The notes: generated by a model from the sequence alone, not told the origin. A stretch of DNA of 64,000 bases from Pedobacter sp. Hv1 (GCF_001412215.1 NZ_LLWP01000003.1:186001-250000), one strand, 5' to 3'. Numbered from the stretch's first letter, positions 1 to 9,879 are shown. Translations and numbers: made by a program.

Positions 1-1354
1 TTGAAAACCTATTCTTTTGCACATAACTATTCCACCCGATGATGAAAAGCAATAAAGCATACACCAAATAGAAAACATCAAATTCAGAAAAATCATCTAT
101 TAACTTATAAGCGGTATAAGCAGCTAGCATACTTATAAAAACAACAAGTTTCTCTTTATTGCTTAAAACCAATTGCTTGCTTAGCTCCATTAATATTTTT
201 GCTAAAGCGAAGATATTAAACCAAACTAGGCATAAGATGATGATACAGGTCCAACTTATCCATCCCAAATTGATGATATTGGTAATATCGAAATCGATCT
301 TAGAGTTATAAATTAATCCCGAAAAAATATCATTTACAATAAAAGCTACACTCGAGAGGATCAGTAAAGCCAGTACCTGAAATGCAAAACTAGCCGTCCT
401 ATTTTCGACGATCCATTTAGGCAAATGATATTTATGTCGATGTTGGTAGGCAAAAAATCCTATCCAGGACATGGAGAGTACGTTTAAGAAAAGATCGCCC
501 AGAGAAGGCAGAAAATCACTCGCTCCATAAATTGATGGGTTAAAGATTTCTAATTCAAACTGATGATTGAACCAGAAAAACTGTAGATCTGTTAACCTAA
601 ATGCAAAAAAGAAGATAACCAGCATAAACGTACCTGCAACAGCTAATCCTTTATTGACCAACCACGAGCAATACGAGTTTACAAACAAACAGATGCTGAA
701 CAAACCTACTATCCACAACCAGATCTGTATCATTGCATAGATATTCTTTGAATATTCGTGACTTAGCTTTACCGGAAAGAGGTATTCTTTTTGAATATTA
801 AAGATTTCTGTAATGTCTTTATCTGTAAACGATGCTAGATCAAGGCTACTTCTAGGAAATAATTCTGGTGCGATCTGATTTTTAAGGTATTGGTTTTCAA
901 TACTAAATTGTGTTTTAACCGTAATTAAAAATAAAAAGGTATAAGGTCCTTCTGTTTTTTTAATCAGCTCGTACCAACCATTTGGTTGTTGAGAAAATGA
1001 GGTACCTTCCTTTAAACGAAAAGTATTAGATGGCAGTGCTTTTACCGAACTCCAGAATTGAAGCTCCGTATTTTTGTAGACCAGCAAATTAATGCCGTTA
1101 TCTCTATAAGTCTTTATAAAATCGAGGGCTAGTTTCTCGTCTTTATAAAGTTGTTTAAGTTCATTTAATTTAGCTGGGTTTGATAGAAAGTTCTGAACAA
1201 CTCTTTCTTTGGTTGCTAAATTTTGTTGTAGTTCACTCGCTTCATGTATTAACAGGTCTTTTTTGGTAATTGAATTGTCTAAAGACAAAGCTGTGGCTAT
1301 GCAGCAAATGCCTAAAAGCAATAAAAGAAACCTAATTTTACCTCCAATACTCAC
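1..1354 (-). CDS. Membrane sensor protein, probable histidine kinase N-terminus (partial)
   Basis: Reading the minus strand from a GTG at 1354 gives about 451 codons without a stop, running off the left edge, so the C-terminus is missing. An in-frame TAA lies 13 codons upstream of the GTG. The protein starts with a hydrophobic signal/anchor (residues about 8-26), then a mostly soluble region of roughly 180 residues presumably outside the cytoplasm, then several membrane helices from about residue 215 onward. This layout matches large Bacteroidota sensor histidine kinases, whose HisKA/HATPase domains would lie beyond the window. The kinase assignment is inference: no catalytic domain is visible here. 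The GTG start is chosen because the hydrophobic segment follows directly. Confidence 0.6.
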   Translation of the reverse strand, partial: MSIGGKIRFLLLLLGICCIATALSLDNSITKKDLLIHEASELQQNLATKERVVQNFLSNPAKLNELKQLYKDEKLALDFIKTYRDNGINLLVYKNTELQFWSSVKALPSNTFRLKEGTSFSQQPNGWYELIKKTEGPYTFLFLITVKTQFSIENQYLKNQIAPELFPRSSLDLASFTDKDITEIFNIQKEYLFPVKLSHEYSKNIYAMIQIWLWIVGLFSICLFVNSYCSWLVNKGLAVAGTFMLVIFFFAFRLTDLQFFWFNHQFELEIFNPSIYGASDFLPSLGDLFLNVLSMSWIGFFAYQHRHKYHLPKWIVENRTASFAFQVLALLILSSVAFIVNDIFSGLIYNSKIDFDITNIINLGWISWTCIIILCLVWFNIFALAKILMELSKQLVLSNKEKLVVFISMLAAYTAYKLIDDFSEFDVFYLVYALLLFIIGWNSYVQKNRFS

Positions 1355-1385
1355 GTTAAACTGTTTTAAATAAGGTAGTAATTAT

Positions 1386-1420
1386 ATCAAAACCTATCGT
1401 TAACCACGATAGGTTTTGAT
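1386..1420. terminator. Perfect hairpin between fabD and the sensor gene
   Basis: A 14-bp perfect inverted repeat with a 7-nt loop (TTAACCA) begins 11 bases beyond the fabD stop. The arms end in A/T-rich sequence, so it can end fabD transcription, though the U-tract is short. Confidence 0.6.
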
Positions 1421-1430
1421 AGCGAATATG

Positions 1431-2312
1431 TTAAGCAATAGTAGCGCTACTTGTTTGCACTTCTCTGCTTACTTTTTTAACTAGGCCTTGCAAAACATTA
1501 CCCGGTCCAACTTCTACAAACTCATTGCCCCCATCTGCAATCATATTGGTAGCCGTTTGTGTCCACCGTACAGCACCTGTCAATTGCGCAATTAAGTTCT
1601 CTTTAATAACAGCTGGGTCTGTAGTTGGTTTTGCATTTACATTTTGATAGATTGGACAAATAGGCGAAGAAATATTTGTTGCCTCAATTGCAGCTTGCAA
1701 TTCTACTTTTGCCGGCTCCATTAAAGGCGAGTGGAAAGCACCACCTACATTCAATTTCAATGCTCTTTTTGCTCCAGCTTCGGTTAATTTTAAACAAGCC
1801 TCATCAATGCCTTCAATGCTGCCAGAAATAACCAATTGACCTGGGCAGTTGTAATTTGCAGGAACAACTACTGCATCAATGCTTGCACAAACTTCTTCAA
1901 CTACTTCATCGGCCAAGCCTAAAATAGCGGCCATGGTTGAAGGTTGAATTTCGCAAGCTTTTTGCATGGCATTGGCACGTGCCACTACTAATCTTAATCC
2001 ATCTTCAAATGACAATGCATTTGCAGCAACTAATGCAGAGAATTCTCCAAGTGAGTGTCCAGCCACCATATCTGGTTTAAAATCGGCACCCAAAACTTTG
2101 GCTAAAATTACTGAATGTAAAAAAATAGCTGGTTGTGTTACATTGGTCTGCTTCAACTCCTCGTCAGTACCGCTAAACATCACATCACTGATACGGAAGC
2201 CAATAATTTCGTTTGCTTTTTCAAATAGTTCTTTCGCAGTTGGATTTTCGTAAAGGTCTTTACCCATCCCTGAAAATTGAGCGCCTTGCCCTGGAAATAT
2301 ATATGCTTTCAT
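1431..2312 (-). CDS. fabD: Malonyl-CoA:ACP transacylase FabD
   Basis: Transfers malonyl from CoA to acyl carrier protein, supplying the extender unit for type II fatty acid synthesis in the cytosol. The 293-residue length is normal for the family. The N-terminal FPGQGAQ motif (residues 6-12), the nucleophile motif GHSLG (85-89, Ser87), Arg112 and the FHSPLM segment with His194 are all present, so the catalytic set is complete. It stands alone here rather than in a fab cluster, with a hairpin just after its stop. Confidence 0.95.
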   Translation of the reverse strand: MKAYIFPGQGAQFSGMGKDLYENPTAKELFEKANEIIGFRISDVMFSGTDEELKQTNVTQPAIFLHSVILAKVLGADFKPDMVAGHSLGEFSALVAANALSFEDGLRLVVARANAMQKACEIQPSTMAAILGLADEVVEEVCASIDAVVVPANYNCPGQLVISGSIEGIDEACLKLTEAGAKRALKLNVGGAFHSPLMEPAKVELQAAIEATNISSPICPIYQNVNAKPTTDPAVIKENLIAQLTGAVRWTQTATNMIADGGNEFVEVGPGNVLQGLVKKVSREVQTSSATIA

Positions 2313-2394
2313 TTTTTAGTTTATAGATTTGAGTTTACTGTTTAAGATATAAAACTTAACAGCAGCTCACAAAATTTTATGATTTTAATTGCTA

Positions 2395-3030
2395 TTAATG
2401 CAGGTTTGCTGTTATTAACCTTAAAAACTCTGCTCTTGTTTTATCATTGCTAATAAATTCGCCAGTAAATGCCGAAGTTGTAGTTACAGAGTTCTGTTTT
2501 TGTATGCCACGCATAGCCATGCACAAGTGCTTACACTCAATTACAACGGCTACACCTGCTGGCTGCAAAGTTTCTTGGATACAATCTCTAATTTCATTCG
2601 TTAAACGCTCCTGTACCTGTAATCTACGGGCAAAGGCATCTACAACTCTTGGTATTTTACTTAAGCCAACAATATGTCCATTGGGGATATAGGCAATATG
2701 CGCCTTACCAAAAAATGGTAACATATGATGCTCGCACATAGAGAACACCTCGATATCTTTTACCACCACCATTTGGCTATAATCTTCTTTGAACATGGCC
2801 GAACGAAGGATCTCTTGTGGTTGGAGATCGTAACCATGAGTTAAATATTGCAAGGCTTTAGCTACACGTTCTGGCGTCTTCAAAAGTCCTTCACGGGCTG
2901 GATCTTCTCCAAGCTGAGTTAAAATATCTTTATAATGAGTGGCAACTGAGGTAATCTTCTCATCGTCATAGCGGTCTATTTTCTGATAGCCCAAAACTTC
3001 GTCATCGTGGTTGTATTTATCGTTTTCCAT
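2395..3030 (-). CDS. folE: GTP cyclohydrolase I FolE
   Basis: Converts GTP to 7,8-dihydroneopterin triphosphate, the first step of folate and other pterin or deazapurine pathways. The 211-residue protein has zinc ligands Cys99 and His102 in the [10 protein letters not shown] segment and Cys170 in CKHLC, plus the conserved [13 protein letters not shown] substrate-binding segment. It lies 13 bases downstream of a PTPS/QueD-family gene that uses its product, so the two are very likely co-transcribed. Confidence 0.95.
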   Translation of the reverse strand: MENDKYNHDDEVLGYQKIDRYDDEKITSVATHYKDILTQLGEDPAREGLLKTPERVAKALQYLTHGYDLQPQEILRSAMFKEDYSQMVVVKDIEVFSMCEHHMLPFFGKAHIAYIPNGHIVGLSKIPRVVDAFARRLQVQERLTNEIRDCIQETLQPAGVAVVIECKHLCMAMRGIQKQNSVTTTSAFTGEFISNDKTRAEFLRLITANLH

Positions 3031-3043
3031 GTATATGTGCTGA

Positions 3044-3454
3044 TTAACCGAAATACTCTACAAAGTTGTTTTCAGTTTCGTAAATTTTAATACAATGTAA
3101 TTTTGCTCCATTTTCGTTAATAGGAGTGCTCAAGATATCCCATATCGCAATGGCTAAATTCTCAGTTGATGCCAATTTACCTTTCATAAAATCAACATCT
3201 AAATTCAAATTCCTATGGTCAACTTTATCTACTACATAAGTATTGATAATTTGTTTTAGCCATTTCAGGTCAACCAAAAATCCAGTTTCTGGGTTAACCT
3301 CACCTTTAACAGTTACATATAATTGGTAGTTATGACCATGCCAATTTGGATTGGCACATTTACCATATACTTCATTGTTTTTATCTTCGCTCCAATCTGT
3401 TCTAGATAATTTATGAGCCGCATTAAAGCTTTCTCTGCGTGTTATATAAATCAT
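3044..3454 (-). CDS. 6-pyruvoyl-tetrahydropterin synthase / QueD family protein
   Basis: Member of the PTPS/QueD fold (136 residues), acting on dihydroneopterin triphosphate. Zinc ligands are His14, His39 and His41 and the catalytic Cys is Cys33. Spacing from Cys to the HGH motif is C-x5-HGH (Cys33 to His39), the arrangement known for tetrahydropterin-type PTPS, whereas the E. coli QueD type has C-x3-HGH. The product could therefore be 6-pyruvoyl-tetrahydropterin rather than the queuosine precursor 6-carboxy-tetrahydropterin. Sequence alone does not settle this. It is the first gene of the pair with folE and has a TATATTTG box 18 bases upstream. Confidence 0.85.
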   Translation of the reverse strand: MIYITRRESFNAAHKLSRTDWSEDKNNEVYGKCANPNWHGHNYQLYVTVKGEVNPETGFLVDLKWLKQIINTYVVDKVDHRNLNLDVDFMKGKLASTENLAIAIWDILSTPINENGAKLHCIKIYETENNFVEYFG

Positions 3455-3472
3455 TATTTATCAAATAAAAAG

Positions 3473-3480
3473 CAAATATA
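3473..3480 (-). promoter_or_regulatory. -7 box TATATTTG of the PTPS-folE operon
   Basis: Matches the Bacteroidota -7 consensus TAnnTTTG exactly and lies 18 bases upstream of the PTPS start codon. No convincing -33 TTTG is seen at the usual distance. Confidence 0.55.
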
Positions 3481-3581
3481 CTATATATTGGTAATCGTTA
3501 TGTACTACAATGCTTAACACTCGTTCATCAATCTTCATATTTTAGTAATTTTTACCTCAACAGATCCTATTTTAGAAGCAC

Positions 3582-4529
3582 TCAATTACTGGAGAATTTG
3601 TATAAAAATTTTTTGACCTTCCACCAAAAAAAACGATTTGTTGACGATGTAGCTTCTTGAACATCAAGCATTGATTTTTCTCTTAATTGTACCACAATGT
3701 GGTCAAAGCATACCTCTTCTAAAAAGTAATGGTTAAAAATGTAATTACATTTCTCTTGCATGCTTTGATATTTACCACTTTTATGAACTTCATCAACCTT
3801 TTCGATGCACTTTTTTTCATCTTTTTCGAAAATGATAAAGTCAGTCCAGTTAATTTTATCTGCAAATGGCAAAATCATATCCGTATTTACCAAAACCGGA
3901 ATTCTTTTAGAGGCTAATACCTGATAAAACCGCATAGAGTAATTGCCAGCGCCTCGATTGGATAAGATGTATTGATTATCCATCATGTTTTTATAGAAAT
4001 CGGAAACTATCTCTTTGTTATTTGGTGCTCCACCCCAAAACTTACTTCTGAGTATAAAATCGCAGTGCATTTTACTGCTCTCTTTAAAAACCCGAATCAA
4101 TTTTTTACGATGTTTTGAGAATAATCCACAAAACCCAACCTTAGGCAGTGCAGACGAGCCAATTTGCGGAAGTGGTTTTCTCAAGGTTTCCCAGATATAG
4201 GGCATCACGATCTCATTGGGTTGAATTCCACTTGCCCGTACGCTTGTTCTCAATAAAATAATATTATTAAACATGGGATATTGATATTCAAAATCATGAA
4301 TAATGAAAATGAGAATCTTTTTTTGAGAACTTTCGTACTTTTCATTTAAAACTTTGATCAGTTTTAAGGTGTGTCTAGGTTTGTGGACGATTTGGTGATG
4401 AATAATCACATCACATTCTTCAATTTCAGCATATTGATAAGATTTATTCTTAGTTATAAAAGATAGTCTATCGTCAAAAGAATCAGCATGATAAACCTTT
4501 AAGGGAGGTTGAGTTACTTGGCCTTGCAA
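3582..4529 (-). CDS. Exostosin-like glycosyltransferase
   Basis: A 315-residue cytosolic protein with no signal peptide. The second half carries the exostosin (GT47-like) signature: NYSMRFYQVLASKRIPVLVN around residues 195-215, followed by an acidic/aromatic stretch that in this family contacts the sugar nucleotide. Bacterial members usually build surface polysaccharide or glycans. Donor and acceptor cannot be read from sequence. It is a single gene with no other polysaccharide genes around it. Confidence 0.75.
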   Translation of the reverse strand: MQGQVTQPPLKVYHADSFDDRLSFITKNKSYQYAEIEECDVIIHHQIVHKPRHTLKLIKVLNEKYESSQKKILIFIIHDFEYQYPMFNNIILLRTSVRASGIQPNEIVMPYIWETLRKPLPQIGSSALPKVGFCGLFSKHRKKLIRVFKESSKMHCDFILRSKFWGGAPNNKEIVSDFYKNMMDNQYILSNRGAGNYSMRFYQVLASKRIPVLVNTDMILPFADKINWTDFIIFEKDEKKCIEKVDEVHKSGKYQSMQEKCNYIFNHYFLEEVCFDHIVVQLREKSMLDVQEATSSTNRFFWWKVKKFLYKFSSN

Positions 4530-4699
4530 AATGGGTGTATGTTAAATTATAAATAGAGTTATACCGTTTTAAACTAAAACCATACCATATCTTCATTTAT
4601 AATAAAAGTGTGACAGATATATCCCAAAAGCCTTTTATGATAACTGCCTAGCATTATTCTAAACCAAAACCATAGCCAAAAAATCTTTACATTTACTAC

Positions 4700-5323
4700 A
4701 TGAAACTATTAATTGTTGCGGCAACTCAAGCAGAGCTAGCTCCTGTATATGAACATTTCGGCTTGCCAAATGCACATTTTATACAGCAGGAAAAATTTGA
4801 TATCCTGATTACTGGTGTGGGCATGACTGCTACTGCGTTTGCATTGGGCAAATACCTAAACAACACTTACAACCTTGTACTTAATGTGGGTATTGCCGGA
4901 AGTTTCGACAAACAGCTTCATTTGGGTAGTTTGGTAAATATCTATGAAGATACATTTGCCGAATTGGGTGCTGAGGATCATGATCAATTTATTAGCCTCG
5001 ATGAATTGGGTTTTGGCCAAATCACCTTTAATTCGAGCTATGATTTGATTGATCTACCAAAAGTAAAAGGCATTACCGTAAACAAAGTTCATGGCAATAC
5101 CGAAAGCATTAATGCCATTATTAAACGTTTTAACCCGCAGACCGAAAGCATGGAAGGCGCAGCGGTATTTTACGCCTGTAACTTAAGCCATATTCCGTGT
5201 GCACAGGTAAGAAGTTTGTCTAATGAGGTAGAACCAAGGGCTAAGGAAAACTGGAAAATTGGTTTAGCCATTACAAACCTAAATGAGTGGTTAATTGATT
5301 TTATTACTCAGCAAACGAAATGA
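4700..5323 (+). CDS. mqnB: Futalosine hydrolase MqnB
   Basis: Hydrolyses futalosine to dehypoxanthine futalosine and hypoxanthine in the futalosine route to menaquinone. The 207-residue protein has the nucleoside phosphorylase/hydrolase fold with NVGIAGSF (62-69), ESMEGAA (149-155, the acidic nucleoside-binding site) and RSLSNEVEPR (171-180). mqnD follows after 45 bases on the same strand, which supports this assignment over MTA/SAH nucleosidase. Confidence 0.92.
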   Translation: MKLLIVAATQAELAPVYEHFGLPNAHFIQQEKFDILITGVGMTATAFALGKYLNNTYNLVLNVGIAGSFDKQLHLGSLVNIYEDTFAELGAEDHDQFISLDELGFGQITFNSSYDLIDLPKVKGITVNKVHGNTESINAIIKRFNPQTESMEGAAVFYACNLSHIPCAQVRSLSNEVEPRAKENWKIGLAITNLNEWLIDFITQQTK

Positions 5324-5368
5324 GTTAAACATGACCATTTGAAATACATTTAGCTTTATTTTTACCGT

Positions 5369-6223
5369 ATGAAATTGACACTTGGTTTTTCGCCCTGCCC
5401 TAACGATACTTTTATTTTTGATGCCTTAATTCATCATAAAATTGACACTGAAGGTTTGTCTTTTGAGGTTTCTTTTGATGATGTAGAAACATTGAACCAA
5501 AAAGCAATGCGAGGCGAATTGGATATTACCAAATTGAGTTTTCATGCCTTTGCTTATGTAATTGAAAAATATGCGCTCTTACATGCTGGTAGTGCACTTG
5601 GTTTTGGGGTTGGGCCACTGTTGATCTGTAAAAAAGAAAAAGCAGCAACAATTGAGGCCCAATTAAAAGCGGAAAACTATGAGTTGAGCACGGGCATTCC
5701 AGGAAAGTACACCACCGCCAATTTTTTATTGGGTGTTGCCTATCCTAACTTAACCCATAAAAAAGAATTGGTTTTTTCTGAGATTGAAGATGCGCTGATC
5801 AATGAGCAAATAGACTTAGGGCTGATCATTCACGAAAACCGTTTTACCTATCAAGATAAAGGTTTACACAAGGTTATTGACCTTGGCAGCTACTGGGAAC
5901 AATTAACAGGTTGTGCAATCCCATTAGGGGGAATTGTAATTAACCGCAATTTAAGTACAGAAGTACAACAAAAAGTAAATCGATTGATCAGAAAATCTGT
6001 TGAATTTGCTTTTGCCAACCGTAAATCTGGAATAGATTTTATCCGCCAACATGCGCAAGAAATGGATGAAGCCGTAATGTACAAACACATTGAGCTGTAT
6101 GTAAACAAATACTCTATTGATTTGGGCCAAGAAGGTAGGAAAGCGATTGATACCCTTTTTGCAATGGCCACAAAGCATAACTTGATCCCTAGCTTTGAAC
6201 AAGATTTATACGTGCCTTCATAA
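5369..6223 (+). CDS. mqnD: 1,4-dihydroxy-6-naphthoate synthase MqnD
   Basis: Converts cyclic dehypoxanthine futalosine to 1,4-dihydroxy-6-naphthoate, a late step of the futalosine menaquinone pathway. The 284-residue protein has the family's SPCPNDTFIF motif at 8-17 and the periplasmic-binding-protein-like fold seen in MqnA/MqnD. Length and motif order are normal. It forms a two-gene unit with mqnB. The 3' end faces a convergent lipoprotein gene 6 bases away with no clear terminator between. Confidence 0.93.
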   Translation: MKLTLGFSPCPNDTFIFDALIHHKIDTEGLSFEVSFDDVETLNQKAMRGELDITKLSFHAFAYVIEKYALLHAGSALGFGVGPLLICKKEKAATIEAQLKAENYELSTGIPGKYTTANFLLGVAYPNLTHKKELVFSEIEDALINEQIDLGLIIHENRFTYQDKGLHKVIDLGSYWEQLTGCAIPLGGIVINRNLSTEVQQKVNRLIRKSVEFAFANRKSGIDFIRQHAQEMDEAVMYKHIELYVNKYSIDLGQEGRKAIDTLFAMATKHNLIPSFEQDLYVPS

Positions 6224-6229
6224 AAATCT

Positions 6230-6613
6230 TTATTGTGCGCAAGGACCTTCAGGAATTTGTTTACTGATTTTAAGTAGTTTGGTAACTACCATTGTAGAAT
6301 CATAATCTCCAGTTACAGTTGTGGTATCCGATTTCACAAAATGACATTGCACTTCAATGTATACAGGTACGTATGGTTTTTCGAACCCTAGGTTACTGTA
6401 GGCCAACTCTAAAGTTTTTGCACTATCTACCACCCAGTATTCTCTACCTTCTTCGCAGTCGGTAAAAGACTTCACTTCTGGGCCAAAACTGTACAGTCCT
6501 TTAGAAACTACAAATTTATCTTTCTGATCTTCCGATTTTGGATTACGGTTACAGGCTGCAAAAGCAGTAACCACTAGCATTAAAACTAAAAATATTCTCT
6601 TATTTGTGTGCAT
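6230..6613 (-). CDS. Small lipoprotein of unknown function
   Basis: A 127-residue protein with a short basic N-terminus, a hydrophobic stretch and a lipobox-like AFAAC ending at about residue 20, so it is probably a lipoprotein. The mature part has two further cysteines flanking an acidic segment and a C-terminal Cys. I do not recognise the family. It follows the LolC/E-like permease gene by 4 bases and is likely co-transcribed with it. Confidence 0.7.
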   Translation of the reverse strand: MHTNKRIFLVLMLVVTAFAACNRNPKSEDQKDKFVVSKGLYSFGPEVKSFTDCEEGREYWVVDSAKTLELAYSNLGFEKPYVPVYIEVQCHFVKSDTTTVTGDYDSTMVVTKLLKISKQIPEGPCAQ

Positions 6614-6617
6614 GTTC

Positions 6618-7853
6618 TTATAGGTCTTGATTTAAACGGTCTATCTTCTTTACGCTTAAATTTGATGCCAAAGAAGAGGCTATTAGTGAAAAAATACCAA
6701 CAGTAACAAAGACTAAAACAAAGTCTTTCCATTTAAGTGCTATCGGATAGGCATTACTCATTCCCAACATCCCAGTTTCGCCCATCTTAACCAAGCCAAA
6801 ATGTTGTTGAACCAAGCAAAAGATTAATCCGATTAACAGGCCAAAGATACAACCTGTTAAGGTAATCATCATGCCTTCTAACAAAAAAATACGTTTGATC
6901 AACTTTTTTCCAGCCCCTAAGCTACTTAAAATAGAAATGTCTTTCAATTTCTCTATCACCAGCATGGTCAATGAACCAATGATATTAAATATAGCGATAA
7001 TTAATATAAATGTTAAAATTATATACACCATCCATTTTTCAGAACCCAAAACATTGTAAAGTGCCTGGTTTTGTTGAATCCTGTTTTTAATTACAAAAGC
7101 ATCTCCAAGTTTATCGGCTATCTGTTTTTGAAGCTTATCTGGATCAACGCCTTTGTTTACATTAATCTCTATAGCTGATATGTTATTTTCTTCTTGCAAG
7201 AGCTCACGGGCGAATGACAAAGGCACAATCACCAGGTTATCAAACTCTTGTTGAACTTCAAATACCCCAGAAGGTGGAATATTGAGTATCATAAAATCAT
7301 CTAATGGGTTTATTGACCCTCCTTTTACACCCTTTTTAGGTGAGTAAATTTGTAGTGGTTCAAAGGCATCACTAGGGTTTACACTTAAATATGCCTGTAA
7401 TGCAGATCCAATAACAGCATTGGGCCCACTGCTATTTTGTAGCACAAAGTGACCATCAACAATAATGCTATCTAAGCTTTGATTTTTTAAAAAATCGCTA
7501 CTTACACCTTTTATCAAGGCGGGTGCTTGTTTGTTGTCATATCGAACCAGCGCATTTTCGGCCAATACCTCTGTATAAGAGTAGATGGATTTATTTGCTT
7601 TGAGCTCGTTAAAATAAACTGTGTTTGGATTAAAGGTTTTGCCTTGAGCTGGAGAAATAATTAGCTGTGGGGTAATGGTATTGAACATTTTAAGGATTAC
7701 ACTCTCAAAGCCATTAAAAACCGTTAAAATGATAATTAACGCCGCACTACCCACAAACACACCCAGCACAGAAATTGCCGAAATGATATTGATGGCATTG
7801 GTAGATTTCTTTGCAAAAAGATACCTGCGGGCGATGTAAAGTGCGGTGTTCAC
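6618..7853 (-). CDS. LolC/LolE-type ABC transporter permease (FtsX family)
   Basis: A 411-residue inner-membrane protein with a first helix at about residues 20-45, a large periplasmic MacB-like domain, then three C-terminal helices (from about residue 273) forming an FtsX domain. This is the plan of the lipoprotein-releasing permeases LolC/LolE and related MacB-like permeases. The ATPase partner is not in this window. Bacteroidota commonly keep the permease and LolD apart. The substrate is inferred from the family. Confidence 0.85.
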   Translation of the reverse strand: MNTALYIARRYLFAKKSTNAINIISAISVLGVFVGSAALIIILTVFNGFESVILKMFNTITPQLIISPAQGKTFNPNTVYFNELKANKSIYSYTEVLAENALVRYDNKQAPALIKGVSSDFLKNQSLDSIIVDGHFVLQNSSGPNAVIGSALQAYLSVNPSDAFEPLQIYSPKKGVKGGSINPLDDFMILNIPPSGVFEVQQEFDNLVIVPLSFARELLQEENNISAIEINVNKGVDPDKLQKQIADKLGDAFVIKNRIQQNQALYNVLGSEKWMVYIILTFILIIAIFNIIGSLTMLVIEKLKDISILSSLGAGKKLIKRIFLLEGMMITLTGCIFGLLIGLIFCLVQQHFGLVKMGETGMLGMSNAYPIALKWKDFVLVFVTVGIFSLIASSLASNLSVKKIDRLNQDL

Positions 7854-7931
7854 GTTGTAAAGATAAGTAAGATGGAAGATGGAAAATGGAAAATATCGAA
7901 TTATATTCCTTACACCTTCTATTTTTCCATT

Positions 7932-8570
7932 TTAGCTCAAAAAAGGATTATTCAATTTCTCAAAACCAATTGTAGTAGATGGTCCATGGCCTGGAAAGAC
8001 CTCACAATCATCGGGCAATTGGAATACATTTTCTTTGATGCTACGAATAAGTTGTTGATGGTTGCCTCCGGGTAAATCGGTTCTGCCTATGCTTCTGTAA
8101 AACAAGACATCGCCGCCTATTAAAAAGTTCTCATCGGCTGCGTAAAAGCACAAATGTGCTGGTGAATGCCCAGGGGCAAAAATTAACGCCAACTCACTAT
8201 TGCCAAAAGTTATTGTTCCACTTTCTGGCAAAAAGGTATCTGGTTCTGGAGAAAGTTCGTAATGCATGCCCATCTGTGGTGCATAACCGGCTACAGCTTG
8301 CAAAATATACAACTCACCTTCGTGAAATTGTGGTTTTAATGCCCAATTGTCAAAAACAAATTTATTACCCAATACATGATCGATGTGGCAATGGGTGTTT
8401 AACAATAACGTTGGCTTAAGTTGATTTTCTTTAATAAAGGCAACCAGCTCATTTTGTTCTGAACCATCGTACATGCCTGGATCTATAATTACACAAGCAC
8501 TAGTTTCATCGTACAAAACATAGGTATTTTCCTGATAAGGATTAAAAGTAAATTTCTTTAAACTAATCAT
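7932..8570 (-). CDS. Metallo-beta-lactamase fold hydrolase, glyoxalase II-like
   Basis: A 212-residue cytosolic protein with the metal-binding HxHxDH motif at His60-His62-Asp64-His65, a second ligand in the GHSPAHL segment and a C-terminal FPGHGP motif. These give a complete dinuclear site. The family includes hydroxyacylglutathione hydrolases and other thioesterases. Since glutathione use is uncertain in this group, the substrate is left open. It starts 1 base after the preceding alpha/beta hydrolase gene ends. Confidence 0.88.
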   Translation of the reverse strand: MISLKKFTFNPYQENTYVLYDETSACVIIDPGMYDGSEQNELVAFIKENQLKPTLLLNTHCHIDHVLGNKFVFDNWALKPQFHEGELYILQAVAGYAPQMGMHYELSPEPDTFLPESGTITFGNSELALIFAPGHSPAHLCFYAADENFLIGGDVLFYRSIGRTDLPGGNHQQLIRSIKENVFQLPDDCEVFPGHGPSTTIGFEKLNNPFLS

Positions 8571-8571
8571 T

Positions 8572-9879
8572 TTATTTTTTTAAGATCCAATTGGCAATGG
8601 TATCAATTACCTCAATTGGCACATTTTGTGGAAGGTTATAGTCTGCTATGGTATTTGTTGAGCCTGCAGCGACAAAGAGATGCCCTAGATTTGGAAAAGA
8701 AACAGCCATTGCTTTTTTATTCTTTTCGATGGTATTTTGCCACAGTTTAAAATCGGTCATACTTACTTGAAAGTCTTTTTCTCCCTGTAAAACCAATATT
8801 TTCCCATTATATTTTTTCAATATGGTAGTTTGACTGTAGTTGTTCAGATCTAAAATATAAGATGCTGGGCCATAAACTGTCTGTAAATCTGGCTTTCTGT
8901 TGCCCAAGGTCTTAAACCTGGTTTCGTTGAGCAGTGTAATTGCTGAATCTAATGTTTTGGGATCAATTCTATTTTGCGTAGCACTCAATTTATTTTGCTC
9001 GATAGAAATGTCTTGAAAAGCTCTGGCAGGTGCCGCAGCCAAAACAACTCCAGCAATGGTGCTATTTTCTACGGCTATACGTGGCGCAAGCATTCCACCT
9101 AAGCTATGGCCTAATACATAGATTTGGCTTACGTTAACATTTGCCAATGTTTTGGCCAATGCTATGGCGCTCTTTACATCTGCTTCGGTTTCTTGTTTTA
9201 CTGTAACTACCTCACCGGCTTTGGTAAAATTTGCTCCGTATACTTTTGTTCTCTTATCGTATCTTAAAGTGGCTATTCCTTTTGCAGCTAAACCTAATGC
9301 CAAGTCTCTAAACATTTTGGTGCCACCTACTGCCTCATCCTTATCGCCAGGGCCAGAACCATGTACCAAAATGAGGATAGGAAAATTAGCCCCATTTTTA
9401 GGCACAGTTAGTATGCCAGGTAATTTGAAATCGTTGGTTTGCACAACAATCTGCTTTTCTTCATAAAGACTTGAGTTGGCATAAACCGGATCTTTATATC
9501 TTTCTTTTAAATTCTCCTTCGGTACAAAAAAACCAATAACGAGCCCTTTATCGCCAATAGTTAAGGTAAACAAAGGTGTGGCATACTCAAATGAGGCATT
9601 GATCAACACATAATTTACTCCATTTTGAGTTAATTTAGATGTTTTAATAATCCCATTAAACTTGCCGTACTTCTGTAAAAACTGTTGTTGCAAACCCAAT
9701 ATCTGACCTGCGCTAACCTTGCTTTTAAACTCATCTGCAAAATAATGGTAAGCAGCTGGTTTACCCTCAATAAATAATTCGAAGAATTTATCTGCATTGA
9801 GCAAGGTACTGTCGCTTTGGGCTTTTGCTACAGGCGCATAAAACACTAACGCAATCAATAGATAGTATAATCTTTTCAT
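8572..9879 (-). CDS. Secreted alpha/beta hydrolase with N-terminal DUF3887-like domain
   Basis: The 435-residue protein has a Sec signal peptide ending near AKA-Q (residue about 20), an N-terminal DUF3887-like domain of about 100 residues, and a C-terminal S33/dienelactone-type hydrolase domain. The LVHGSGPGD oxyanion segment and the nucleophile elbow GHSLGG are clear, and a GHLF segment near the C-terminus supplies the likely catalytic His. Probably a periplasmic or surface esterase or peptidase with unknown substrate. It sits 1 base from gldD upstream and 1 base from the MBL gene downstream. Confidence 0.85.
   Translation of the reverse strand: MKRLYYLLIALVFYAPVAKAQSDSTLLNADKFFELFIEGKPAAYHYFADEFKSKVSAGQILGLQQQFLQKYGKFNGIIKTSKLTQNGVNYVLINASFEYATPLFTLTIGDKGLVIGFFVPKENLKERYKDPVYANSSLYEEKQIVVQTNDFKLPGILTVPKNGANFPILILVHGSGPGDKDEAVGGTKMFRDLALGLAAKGIATLRYDKRTKVYGANFTKAGEVVTVKQETEADVKSAIALAKTLANVNVSQIYVLGHSLGGMLAPRIAVENSTIAGVVLAAAPARAFQDISIEQNKLSATQNRIDPKTLDSAITLLNETRFKTLGNRKPDLQTVYGPASYILDLNNYSQTTILKKYNGKILVLQGEKDFQVSMTDFKLWQNTIEKNKKAMAVSFPNLGHLFVAAGSTNTIADYNLPQNVPIEVIDTIANWILKK

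Noticed and set aside
7872..8075. 67-codon plus-strand ORF
   Set aside because: Mostly antisense to the MBL hydrolase gene, with no independent support.
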